DNA of 64,000 nucleotides from Verrucomicrobiota bacterium. GTDB lineage: Bacteria > Verrucomicrobiota > Verrucomicrobiia > Limisphaerales > VHCN01. Numbering within the stretch: position 1 is the first letter of the stretch; every line of letters begins with the position of its first letter. The notes under the pieces were generated by a model that searched no databases, was not told where the DNA came from, and worked only from the letters and a program-made list of their open reading frames with translations. Positions 1-7,623 of this stretch are shown one piece after another. Location: the NCBI GenBank assembly GCA_016871675.1, contig VHCN01000003.1:28707-92706 (forward strand), written 5' to 3'. A program made the position numbers and the translations under genes.

Positions 1-642
1 TGTGTGGGGCAAGGGAGTGTTGTCGAGCCGGTAGACGCCGTCCTCGATGGTGTTGGGGTCCTCGTGGATGAACACGAACAGGTTGTCGGGCTTGTTCATC
101 GAGATGATGCGCTGGAATGCTTCTTTGGGTGGAGTGCCGGCGATCGCGGCGACATTCCGGAGCGGTTGGTCATTCATCCAGATGTTCATCGTGACGCTGC
201 GCACGTAAGGCTCGCGCGCCGGCGGGATGGCGATTTTGTCGGCGGGACACCGGTAAATCAGAGGGTTGACCGCGTAGCGGCCGAGGAGCGCGTTCATGAA
301 CCAGACTGGATCCGTCTCGCTGCCCGCCCGGTAGCCCCCGCCGTTGTTCTTCATCCAACCGGTGCACCACGTCAGATTGGTCTGCGCCAGATTGAGCGCC
401 GTGTGGTTGTTGAGCACCAGCTTGTCGTCGTTGTCGCCATAGTAGAGCGTCCACGCGGTGACCAATTGCTTCATGTTCGCCATGCACTTGGTGCCGAGCG
501 CCTTTTCCTTCGCCTTCGAGAGCGCGGGCAGGAGCATCGCCGCGAGGATCGCGATGATGGCGATGACAACCAGCAGTTCAATGAGCGTGAAAGCCAGAGT
601 CCGGAAGGAACCCCGCAGTTGGGATGAAGCCTGTGTCTTCAT
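1..642 (-). CDS. prepilin-type N-terminal cleavage/methylation domain protein (3' end outside window)
   Basis: The start codon is ATG at 642-640 and the frame stays open to base 1, so at least 214 residues are present and the C-terminus is missing. Residues about 17-36 form the class III prepilin segment ([18 protein letters not shown]) followed by [14 protein letters not shown]. This is the N-terminus of the large family of secreted type II secretion/pseudopilin-like proteins that is expanded in Verrucomicrobiota and Planctomycetota. The residue before the conserved Phe is Ala instead of the usual Gly of the prepilin peptidase site. The rest looks like the extracellular head, with YYGDNDDKL and RCPADK segments common in these proteins. 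No type II secretion genes are nearby. The ligand or role of the head domain is unknown. Confidence 0.85.
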   Translation of the reverse strand, partial: MKTQASSQLRGSFRTLAFTLIELLVVIAIIAILAAMLLPALSKAKEKALGTKCMANMKQLVTAWTLYYGDNDDKLVLNNHTALNLAQTNLTWCTGWMKNNGGGYRAGSETDPVWFMNALLGRYAVNPLIYRCPADKIAIPPAREPYVRSVTMNIWMNDQPLRNVAAIAGTPPKEAFQRIISMNKPDNLFVFIHEDPNTIEDGVYRLDNTPLPHT

Positions 643-764
643 GGTTCGGGTCACGCTTCCTTCTTGCAGAGTCCCGCCTGAGAATCAAGGCAAAACTCGC
701 CGCACCTCGAAGCCGGCTCGCTTGACACGCGACCCGGGGCCTCGCCTTAATCTCCCCCAAGCCC

Positions 765-1325
765 ATGAGAACTCTCGTTTCCATCATCGCCCTGTTCCTC
801 GTCGTCGCGTTCGTCGCCACCGCGCAGCCTGCGCACTCCCGGCTCGCCATCGGGGCGAAGGTGCCGGACTTCGCCGTGACCACGCTTGACGGGCAGAAGC
901 GCTCGCTCGCCGAGTTGCAGAAGGACGCCGCGGGCAAGGCGCGCCCCGTGGTGCTCACGTTCTGGTGCACGTTTTGCGGAAGCTGCCGCGAGGTGGACGC
1001 GCGGCTCGCGGAGTTCGCCAGGACTTACGGCAACAAGGTCGCATTCCACGTGCTCGACGCGAGCGCGAATGAACCGGCGTCGAAGGTCACCGCATTTCTC
1101 AAGCAGAAGAACCTCGCGATGCCGGTGCTGCTCGACTCGACCGGCCGCAGCGCGGACGTGTTCGGCGTGAAGCTGACCACGACGACGGTGGTGATCGACG
1201 CGAACGGCGTGCTCCGCTATCGCGGCCGCTTCGGGCGCGCGGGCGAGTCGCCCGCGGAGGACGCGGTGAAGTCCGTGCTCGACGGCGGCGAGGTGAAGAT
1301 CAAGGAGCCGGGCTACTATGGCTGA
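765..1325 (+). CDS. secreted thioredoxin-like (redoxin/TlpA-type) protein
   Basis: 186 residues. An N-terminal signal peptide (residues 1 to about 25, hydrophobic IIALFLVVAFVATA) suggests export. A redoxin/AhpC-TSA type fold follows: VPDFAVTTLDGQKRSLAEL near residue 33, then a CGSC active site inside FWCTFCGSCREVD at about residues 66-78, and a C-terminal TTTVVIDANGVLRYRGRF strand pair typical of the family. It probably reduces or forms disulfides outside the cytoplasm; the partner is not evident. It is divergent from the prepilin-like gene on its left, with about 120 bases between them. Confidence 0.85.
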   Translation: MRTLVSIIALFLVVAFVATAQPAHSRLAIGAKVPDFAVTTLDGQKRSLAELQKDAAGKARPVVLTFWCTFCGSCREVDARLAEFARTYGNKVAFHVLDASANEPASKVTAFLKQKNLAMPVLLDSTGRSADVFGVKLTTTTVVIDANGVLRYRGRFGRAGESPAEDAVKSVLDGGEVKIKEPGYYG

Positions 1326-1643
1326 GCGATCACGCGTCATTGAGCCCCGGTCGGGGCGCGGGAGGTCTTCAATCGCCGGCAGCCGATTGCCCATCGGACT
1401 CGCGGTCGCATGGCTGCTCGTGGTCGCGGACGCGCAGGCCACGCCGCCCAATCGCGCTGGCCGGCGGATTGATCGCAGGATTCAGCAAGAGGAGACAGAG
1501 TGTATGACGACCATGTGGCCTAACCAGGGCGCTGCAGCGAACGGCCTCTCCGCCGTCCGTTCGAGCGTCGCGGGAATTCGTGAGCGCACCGTGCGCTCCA
1601 CCGCCGCCGCCGAGGCCGGGTCGCTGAGGTTGGAACCAAGCTT

Positions 1644-1799
1644 ATGAAACCAGCAACGATCATTGGGTTCGTTCTCGTCGCAAGCGGCGTGGTGATGGGT
1701 GTGCTCCATTTCGCGGCGGGCAAGGTCGGGTTGGCTCCCGCCGTGGGCGTGTTGGCCGGCGGTGTGGCCGTGCTCTTCGCCACGAAGTGCGGCGGCTGA
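1644..1799 (+). CDS. small membrane protein, 51 residues
   Basis: The ATG at 1644 opens a 51-residue frame ending at TGA 1797-1799. It begins MKPATIIGFVLVASGVVMGV and has two hydrophobic stretches (about residues 5-22 and 31-46) joined by a short loop containing one Lys, so it is predicted to be a two-helix hairpin membrane peptide. I do not recognise the family. The hydrophobic pattern and clean start and stop make it more credible than the overlapping longer frame at 1318-1647, which has no recognisable features. Confidence 0.5.
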   Translation: MKPATIIGFVLVASGVVMGVLHFAAGKVGLAPAVGVLAGGVAVLFATKCGG

Positions 1800-1896
1800 G
1801 GAAAGGCTTGAACCGCCCGTGCGGCGGTGCATCCGGAGTTTCGCCGTGGAACGCGTCGCGTCGCGGGGCGACCGGGTCCACCGCTCCCGGTGGAGG

Positions 1897-2643
1897 CTAC
1901 TTGTTGAACAGGTTGCCGATCCCCTTCCCGATTTCCTTCACGCCTTCGACCGCGCCTTTGCCGACGGCTTTCGCCGTGTCGAGCACGCCTCTGCCGACCT
2001 CGGCCGCGAATTCCGCGCCGGCCTTGCCGAGCTTGGCCACCGCCTGTCCCGCGGCCTCGATGGTGCCGGTGAACACCGCCGAGAACATCTTCTCCGTCAA
2101 CTCCGCGGGCGTGATGCCGTCCGCGCCCTGTCCAAGGTTTTGCAGGTGGATGTCCGGCAGCGGCACGGTGAGCGACTTGCCGCCGAGGAGGGTGAGGGAG
2201 AGGTTGATCTTGCCGCCGGTGACGCGGAATTCGTCCACCTGGAGTTTTTTGCCGGGCTTGGAGGATGGCTCCGATTTCTCGGAGGCGGTCGCGGCCTGCA
2301 CGTTCTCGAGGATCTTGCCGAGGTTGCTGCCCTTGCCGCCGCCCTCGAGCGTGATGTCGGGCGCGACGACGTTGACCTTCTGTACGACGATCTTGTCGGA
2401 GAAGATCGAACCGGGCTTGACCGTGACCTCGACCTCGCCGACGGCGATGGCGTGCGGCGTCTTGAAGCCTTCCGGGTTGCCAATGACGAGGCCGGTGAGC
2501 TTGCCGCTGCCGCTCATCGGCGAGAGGCTCACGCCGGCGAGTTTCACGTCCACCCTGGCGATCTTCGGGCCGAAGGTCTCGACGCCTTTCTTCACCGCGC
2601 CATCGAGCGAGAGCGCGACGGCGACAAGCGCGACCACGAGCAA
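1897..2643 (-). CDS. AsmA-like membrane-anchored protein
   Basis: About 248 residues from a TTG at 2643. The protein has an N-terminal transmembrane helix, a beta-rich AsmA/DUF748-like region (DVKLAGVSLSPMSGSGKLTGL, then VVQKVNVVAPDITLEG at about residues 30-110), and a C-terminal amphipathic Ala/Lys/Gly region. AsmA-like proteins are membrane-anchored and act in envelope lipid handling; that role is inferred. The start is odd: the hydrophobic helix continues upstream in the same frame (KKILKIAAVLIVL, to about 2680) and the frame stays open to a stop at 2773-2775, but that stretch has no ATG, GTG or TTG. The TTG at 2643 would cut the helix in half. Confidence 0.65.
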   Translation of the reverse strand: MLVVALVAVALSLDGAVKKGVETFGPKIARVDVKLAGVSLSPMSGSGKLTGLVIGNPEGFKTPHAIAVGEVEVTVKPGSIFSDKIVVQKVNVVAPDITLEGGGKGSNLGKILENVQAATASEKSEPSSKPGKKLQVDEFRVTGGKINLSLTLLGGKSLTVPLPDIHLQNLGQGADGITPAELTEKMFSAVFTGTIEAAGQAVAKLGKAGAEFAAEVGRGVLDTAKAVGKGAVEGVKEIGKGIGNLFNK

Positions 2644-2791
2644 GACGATCAGGACCGCGGCGATCTTGAGGATCTTCTTCGTGGCGAGACGGTGCGAACT
2701 CCGGTCGCCGGTGTAAAGGGATTTGACGGCGCGGGCGCCGGGCTTTTGCCTTTCCTCGCCCGCGGCGCGTCCTTACGCTTCGCGCACCGTT

Positions 2792-3832
2792 ATGGCTACC
2801 GCCCGCCGCTATAAATTCTGCTTCGGCCCCTGGAACATCAGCGAGGGGCAGGACCCCTACGGCCCGCCCGTGCGCGAGCCGAAGTCCTTTGCGTGGAAGC
2901 TCGCCAGGCTCAAGAAGCACGGTTTCGACGCGATGATGTTCCACGACGACGACGCGGTGCCGGACATCGACCGCAAGCCGCCGCGGCAGGTTCGCAGGGA
3001 GGCGCGCGAGTTGAAGAAGCGTCTCGACGACCTCGGCATCGCCGCCGAGATGGTCGCGCCGCGGTTGTGGTTCGCGCCGCAGACGATTGACGGCGCCTAC
3101 ACGAGCAACGACGCCAAGTGCCGCCGCTACGCGATCGAGCGGTCGAAGACCTCGATCGACATCGCGAACATCCTCGGCACCGACATTCTCGTGCTGTGGC
3201 TTGCGCGCGAAGGCAGCTACATCCGCGAGTCGAAGAACGCGCGCCGCGCGGTGGACCACCTGGTCGCCGCGTTCGATGCGATGCTCGCGCACGACCGGCG
3301 CATCCGCCTCGCCATCGAGCCCAAGCCCAACGAGCCGATGGATCACGCCTACATTCCGACCATCGGCCACGCGCTGGCCATCGCGCAGCAGACTCGCGAC
3401 CCCAAGCGCGTCGGCTGCCTCATCGAAAGCGCGCACGCCATCCTCGCCGGACTCGACCCGGCGGATGAAATTGATTTCGCGATGAGCTTCGGCAAGTTGT
3501 GGTCGCTCCACCTCAACGACCAGAACGGGCTGAAATACGACCAGGACCGCCCCTTCGGCTGCACGAACCTCCGCAGCGCCTTCGACCAAATCCGCGCGCT
3601 TGAACGCAACGGCTACGGACGCCACGGCGAATACGTCTGCTTCGACGTGCATCCCTTCCGCACCACGAAGGAAGAGCACTGGATGGCGCACCTCGTGAAC
3701 AGCCGCCGCACCTTCCTGCGCCTTGTGAGGAAGGCGCGCACCTTCGACGAGAAGGCCGCGCAGTCGCTTGTCGCAAACCGCGACTACCAGGCGCTCGACC
3801 AGATGGTGATCGAGCACTTGATGGGGGTGTGA
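2792..3832 (+). CDS. xylose isomerase-like TIM-barrel protein
   Basis: 346 residues from ATG 2792. A longer frame opens at 2723, but similarity begins at MATARRYKFCFGPWN. Features resembling xylose isomerase are VPDIDRKPPRQVRREARE near residue 55, LVLWLAREGSY near 135, IEPKPNEP (metal-binding Glu context) near 175, HLNDQNGLKYDQD near 240 and CFDVHPFR near 280. It probably isomerises a ketose/aldose with a divalent metal. The shortened length and divergence from classical XylA leave the sugar uncertain; L-rhamnose isomerase-type activity is an alternative. It stands alone, divergent from the AsmA-like gene. Confidence 0.75.
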   Translation: MATARRYKFCFGPWNISEGQDPYGPPVREPKSFAWKLARLKKHGFDAMMFHDDDAVPDIDRKPPRQVRREARELKKRLDDLGIAAEMVAPRLWFAPQTIDGAYTSNDAKCRRYAIERSKTSIDIANILGTDILVLWLAREGSYIRESKNARRAVDHLVAAFDAMLAHDRRIRLAIEPKPNEPMDHAYIPTIGHALAIAQQTRDPKRVGCLIESAHAILAGLDPADEIDFAMSFGKLWSLHLNDQNGLKYDQDRPFGCTNLRSAFDQIRALERNGYGRHGEYVCFDVHPFRTTKEEHWMAHLVNSRRTFLRLVRKARTFDEKAAQSLVANRDYQALDQMVIEHLMGV

Positions 3833-3925
3833 TTCGTCCGCCGCGGCCCGCGGCCTGACAGAAGATTTACATTCGATTCACTGCGCGCTGACAACGCGCG
3901 CGCGCGGCTGCCGCATGCTCGCGGC

Positions 3926-4115
3926 ATGAAACCAACCCTGTTCGCCGCGGTCTTCCTCGCCTCGCAACTCCACCTCGGCGCCGTCGCGAAGCACAACGCT
4001 CATCGTGCTCGACGTGATGCTTCCAGGCGCGAGCGGCTATGACGTGTGCAAGCAGCTCCGCGCGAAGAAAGTCACGACGCCGGTGCTGATGCTCACCGCG
4101 AAGGGGCAGGAGATC
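3926..4115 (+). pseudogene. remnant: signal-peptide start joined out of frame to a response regulator fragment
   Basis: ATG 3926 begins a signal-peptide-like N-terminus ([21 protein letters not shown]), but the frame stops at 4040-4042. In another frame, bases 3996-4115 encode about 40 residues of the middle of a response regulator receiver domain: [20 protein letters not shown], then [15 protein letters not shown]. That covers the phosphoacceptor Asp strand and the conserved Thr strand; the N-terminal acidic pair, the Lys and any output domain are absent. The fragment is OmpR-like and differs from the intact regulator at 5469-5861, so it is not a simple local copy. It ends exactly where a reversed TPR fragment begins. 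Confidence 0.65.
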
Positions 4116-4401
4116 GCGAAGTCGCGCACGAGTTCGAAGTTGTCGGGGTCGCCGATGGGCGCCCGGCGGAAGTAGCGCAGGGCGCGGTCGAACACACCCT
4201 GTTCCGTGAGGTCGTAGAGTTTCCGCGCATCCCTGCGGAACAGGAAGATGGCGGCGGCGTATTCGCGATTGAGCCCGGGGTTGAAGGGATCGAGCGCGAG
4301 CGCCGTTTCGAAATCGCAGCCCGGGCGCGCGGCGCGAGGGCTGCGGAGAGGACGAGTGCGGCGGCGGCGGCGAGGAGGACGGTCAGTTTTCTTTCAAGCA
4401 C
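4112..4401 (-). pseudogene. remnant: signal peptide plus frameshifted TPR fragment
   Basis: On the minus strand a GTG at 4401 opens a signal-peptide-like sequence (LTVLLAAAAALVLSAALA). From about 4318 the similarity moves to a different frame: [54 protein letters not shown]. This matches the style of the intact neighbour at 4486-5457, which has TVFLFRKDAMEHFSLDEQQ and VFDKALDHYARAQ. The fragment stops near 4112, where the plus-strand response regulator remnant begins. It is probably a decayed paralogue of the adjacent TPR gene after an internal deletion. Confidence 0.7.
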
Positions 4402-4485
4402 GGGTCCCAGACGGGTCAGCGGAAGTCTATTCGACCTGGTGCGTGGAATCGACCTGCAGACAAGCAGGTAGGTTGTGCAAAGCTG

Positions 4486-5457
4486 TCACTTCGGTTCCTT
4501 CACGGTTTGCGGCGGCGCGGCGTCTTTCTTCTGGCGGTCGTCGAGGGTCTTCTGCACGCGCGCGCGGACGACCTGGTGATTGGTGTGGGTGACCTTGGCG
4601 AGGTCCGCGCGGGCTTCGTCGAAGCGGCCCATGTTGATGCGGATGCGCGCGAAGTGAAGATGGATCGCCTGCCGTTCGGGTTCGGCCGGCGCGAGCTTGA
4701 AGGCGCGTTCCCACGCGGCGAGGGCGGCTTCATTGCGCGGCGGGCGGATGCCGTAGTAGGTCTGCGCGATGTCGGATGCGAGGGTGAAATTTTGCGGGTC
4801 GAGCGTCTGCGCCCTGGCGTAGTGGTCGAGGGCCTTGTCGAACACCTGCTGCTCGTCGAGGCTGAAGTGCTCCATCGCGTCCTTGCGGAACAGGAAGACC
4901 GTGGTCCCGAAGTTGTAATGATAAACGGATTGCGCGGGTGAGAGCTCGATGGCCTTGAGGTGGTAGTCGAAGCTCTTGCGAACGGGTCCGCGGTGGGCGT
5001 AGTGGTTGGCGAGGTTGTTCCACGCGGCTGGATTTTTCGTGTCGAGTTCGAGCGCGGTTTCCCATGACTTGACGCCTTCCTTCTCGAAGCCGTGCTCGCA
5101 GAGGAAGCTGCCGAAGGCAAGGTGGGCGGGCGCGTGCTTTGGGTGGCGCGTGAGGAAATCGTCGTAGCGTTTGCGGATTTCCTCGATGCGGGCGTTGATC
5201 TTGAGCTGGAGTGCGGCGCGGACGGCGGGGGCCGTGGGGCCGTCGGCGTTTTGCGCCTGGATGGTCCACTGCTCGATCTGGTCGAGTGCCGTGTCGTCCT
5301 CGACCATGATTTTTCGAAGCTCGGCCTCGGTGGCATCGGGGGCGGGCGCGGCCTTCGCAGGAGGAGCCTTCGATTTCTTGGTGGCGGGGGACTGCGCGCC
5401 GGCGATTGTGGCGAGCAGGGTGAGCGAAAGGCTCGCGAAGAGGCACCGGCAGTTCAT
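4486..5457 (-). CDS. secreted tetratricopeptide-repeat protein
   Basis: 323 residues. A signal peptide (residues 1 to about 21, ending AGAQS) is followed by a Lys/Ala/Pro-rich linker and then TPR-type helices from about residue 100 to 300: APAHLAFGSFLCEHGFEKEG, NPAAWNNLANHYAHRG, a unit after SPAQSVYHYNFG, and LDPQNFTLASDIAQTYYG. It probably acts as a periplasmic scaffold. It lies 11 bases downstream of the response regulator, which itself overlaps the kinase-like gene, so the three are likely co-transcribed. A decayed relative lies directly downstream at 4112-4401. Confidence 0.8.
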   Translation of the reverse strand: MNCRCLFASLSLTLLATIAGAQSPATKKSKAPPAKAAPAPDATEAELRKIMVEDDTALDQIEQWTIQAQNADGPTAPAVRAALQLKINARIEEIRKRYDDFLTRHPKHAPAHLAFGSFLCEHGFEKEGVKSWETALELDTKNPAAWNNLANHYAHRGPVRKSFDYHLKAIELSPAQSVYHYNFGTTVFLFRKDAMEHFSLDEQQVFDKALDHYARAQTLDPQNFTLASDIAQTYYGIRPPRNEAALAAWERAFKLAPAEPERQAIHLHFARIRINMGRFDEARADLAKVTHTNHQVVRARVQKTLDDRQKKDAAPPQTVKEPK

Positions 5458-5468
5458 GGCACCGGAAG

Positions 5469-5861
5469 TCAGGGCTTCGCTGCGGGGCGGGCGGTGTGGT
5501 CCTGGATGACCTTGACGCGATCGTCGAGTTGCACCGGCTTGGACCGGGAATACATCCCGTTTCCGTCGAGGCTCCGGGCGGGCGCCTCGTCGGGCGTGAT
5601 TGTCCCGGTCAGGAACACGATCGGAATGCGGGCGAGTGAGCGGTCGGCGCGGGTGCGCGCGGGGAGTTTCGTGCCGTCCATGCCGGGCATGATGACGTCC
5701 AGCAGGATGATGTGCGGCTGGAAGACCCGCGCGGCGGCGGGCGCGTTGCCGGAGGCGTTCTCCTCGCGGACGTGGTCGCCGCCGCGCTGATCGAGGTTCA
5801 GCTTTCCCATGCGGGTGAAGGCGACGTCGTCATCCACGATCAGGATTCGCTTTGGCTGCAT
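5469..5861 (-). CDS. single-domain response regulator (REC only)
   Basis: 130 residues, one receiver domain and no output domain. The acidic triad DDD is near residues 10-12, the phosphoacceptor Asp sits in ILLDVIMPGMDG near residue 54, the Thr is in FLTGT and the Lys in SKP, so it looks competent for phosphorylation. The region between the first helix and strand three is unusually rich in Gly, Asn and Ala. The start ATG (5861) lies inside the end of the upstream kinase-like gene (stop at 5830), a 32-base overlap that suggests translational coupling. Output is probably by protein-protein contact, like CheY or Spo0F. Confidence 0.85.
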   Translation of the reverse strand: MQPKRILIVDDDVAFTRMGKLNLDQRGGDHVREENASGNAPAAARVFQPHIILLDVIMPGMDGTKLPARTRADRSLARIPIVFLTGTITPDEAPARSLDGNGMYSRSKPVQLDDRVKVIQDHTARPAAKP

Positions 5862-7536
5862 CGGGGGGGGCGGCGGCTTTGAGGATGACGGTGGCGCAAA
5901 CGCCGGAGCCGCCGCGGCGGTTCTGGATGGCGATGTTGCCGCCGTGCATCTCGATGACTTTCTTGGTCACGGTGAGCCCGAGGCCGGTGCCCTTGCCGGC
6001 GGGCTTCACCGTGAAGAACGGGTCAAAGATGCGGCTGAGTTTTTCGGGCGGGATGCCCGTGCCCGTGTCCTCAATCTCGAGGATCAACGACGGCTCGGCG
6101 CGCCGGAGCAACCGGGTGACGCGACGGTCGTTGTCGGACTCGACCTCGCCGTGGTTGGGCTGGTGGAAGCGCGTGCGCACGGTGATGGTGCCACCGCCGG
6201 GCATGGCTTCGATCGCGTTGGTCAGCAGGCTGACGAGCACCTGCTTGATGCGGCCGCCGTCCACAAAGGCCTTCGGCAGGTTTGGATCAAGTTCGCGCAC
6301 AGCCGTGCAGCCGCCGTCCTTCAATTCGTGTTCAAGCATCTGTAGCGACGCTTCGAGCACTGCGTTGAGGTCGGCGGGCACAAGTTCGAGTTTGCCGGGC
6401 GAGACAAAGTCGAGCAGGCCGTTGAGGATCGTATCGGCCCGGCGGAGCGCCTCGGTCGAGTCGAGCGTCGCGGCGGCGGGCGCCCCGGGGAGCGCCTTGA
6501 GTTGGTCGAACCCGGCGCGCGCGGTGTCGAGCGCGCCCTTCATCTCGAGGGCGAAGCCCGCGGCGAGCCGGCCGACGATTTGCGTGCGCTCCATCTGGAT
6601 GATGTGGCCATGGGCTTCCTTGACCTCGTTGTGCTTTTCGCGAAGGTCGGAGAGCGCCTTGAGGACCTCCTCTCGGCTGCGGGCGAGGTCGGCGTTGGCC
6701 TGCTGGATCCGTTCCTCGGCGAGCTTCCTCTCGGTCACGTCCCAGAAGATCCCCTGGATGCCGATCACCTGTTTGTCGCGGTCACGGATGGGCGTCTTGA
6801 CGACTTGGACGTAGCGTTTGCCGCCGCCGGGCGGTTCGTGTTCCTCGACCGTTTCGAAGACCTGCCCGGTCTGCATCACAACGCGGTCGTCGCGCTGGTA
6901 CTTCTCGGCGAGCTCGGGGGGGAAAAAATCGAAGTCCGACTTGCCGACGATCTCCTCCATCGGCCGGCCGAGTTCGGCGAGGAATTTCTGGTTGCCGAAG
7001 GTGAAACGACCCTGCGGGTCCTTGCGCAGGATGAACTGCGGCAGATTGTCCACGAGCGACTGGTAAAACGCCTCCGAATGCCGCAGCGCCTCCTCGGCCC
7101 GTTTGCGCTCGATCGCGTAGCGCAGCGAACGCGCGAGCAGGGGGCTGTCCACGCTTCCCTTCACGAGATAATCCTGCGCGCCCGAATGCACCGCGTTCAC
7201 GGCGGCATTCTCATCGTCGAGCCCGCTCATCACGAGAATCGGCATCGCGGGCGCCTGCGCGCGGACGATGTCGAAGGTCTCGAGGCCGAAACTGTCCGGC
7301 AGCGAGAGGTCGAGCAGCACCACGCCGAAAGAACCCTTGGCGAGGCATTCCAGACCCTTGCCGAGCGAGGCCGCATGGGTGACTTCGAACCGCGCGGATG
7401 AAGGCTCCGAGAGCATCGCCTGGATGAGCAGGGCGTCCGCCGGGTTGTCCTCGATCAGCAGGACGTGGATCAACGGCAAACCCGAGACCGGTCCGCTGCC
7501 GGCGACTTTCGAGAAGATGGACGTGTCCTTGCTCAT
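5830..7536 (-). CDS. REC-PAS-histidine kinase-like protein lacking the phosphoacceptor His
   Basis: 568 residues from ATG 7536. Domain order: receiver domain (about 20-140; acidic pair E29/D30, phosphoacceptor D76 in VVLLDLSLP, K126), linker helix, PAS/PAC domain (about 155-270, ending FWDVTERK), coiled-coil helix (about 270-315), dimerisation domain (about 316-390), and an HATPase domain with N box NAIEAM, G1 box DTGTGIP, FDPFFT and G2 box GKGTGLGL. At the position where kinases have H-E in the H box, this protein reads AAGFALEMK, with Leu330 (codon CTC, 6547-6549) in place of His. It may be a pseudokinase, a phosphatase or an ATP-binding partner of another kinase. It is coupled to the response regulator downstream. 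Confidence 0.85.
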   Translation of the reverse strand: MSKDTSIFSKVAGSGPVSGLPLIHVLLIEDNPADALLIQAMLSEPSSARFEVTHAASLGKGLECLAKGSFGVVLLDLSLPDSFGLETFDIVRAQAPAMPILVMSGLDDENAAVNAVHSGAQDYLVKGSVDSPLLARSLRYAIERKRAEEALRHSEAFYQSLVDNLPQFILRKDPQGRFTFGNQKFLAELGRPMEEIVGKSDFDFFPPELAEKYQRDDRVVMQTGQVFETVEEHEPPGGGKRYVQVVKTPIRDRDKQVIGIQGIFWDVTERKLAEERIQQANADLARSREEVLKALSDLREKHNEVKEAHGHIIQMERTQIVGRLAAGFALEMKGALDTARAGFDQLKALPGAPAAATLDSTEALRRADTILNGLLDFVSPGKLELVPADLNAVLEASLQMLEHELKDGGCTAVRELDPNLPKAFVDGGRIKQVLVSLLTNAIEAMPGGGTITVRTRFHQPNHGEVESDNDRRVTRLLRRAEPSLILEIEDTGTGIPPEKLSRIFDPFFTVKPAGKGTGLGLTVTKKVIEMHGGNIAIQNRRGGSGVCATVILKAAAPPDAAKANPDRG

Positions 7537-7623
7537 CAGTGCCTGGACATGCCGCAGTTTCGACACGCCCCCCGGCCATTTCAAGCACGAAACCGGGCGC
7601 CCAAGTCCTGCGCGCGACGCCGC

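Noticed and set aside
1..627. Plus-strand open frame covering the left edge
   Set aside because: It is the reverse of the prepilin-like gene and has no domain features of its own.
1318..1647. 109-residue plus-strand frame after the thioredoxin-like gene
   Set aside because: It overlaps the previous gene's end, lacks a recognisable domain and has irregular composition; the 51-residue frame at 1644 is more credible.
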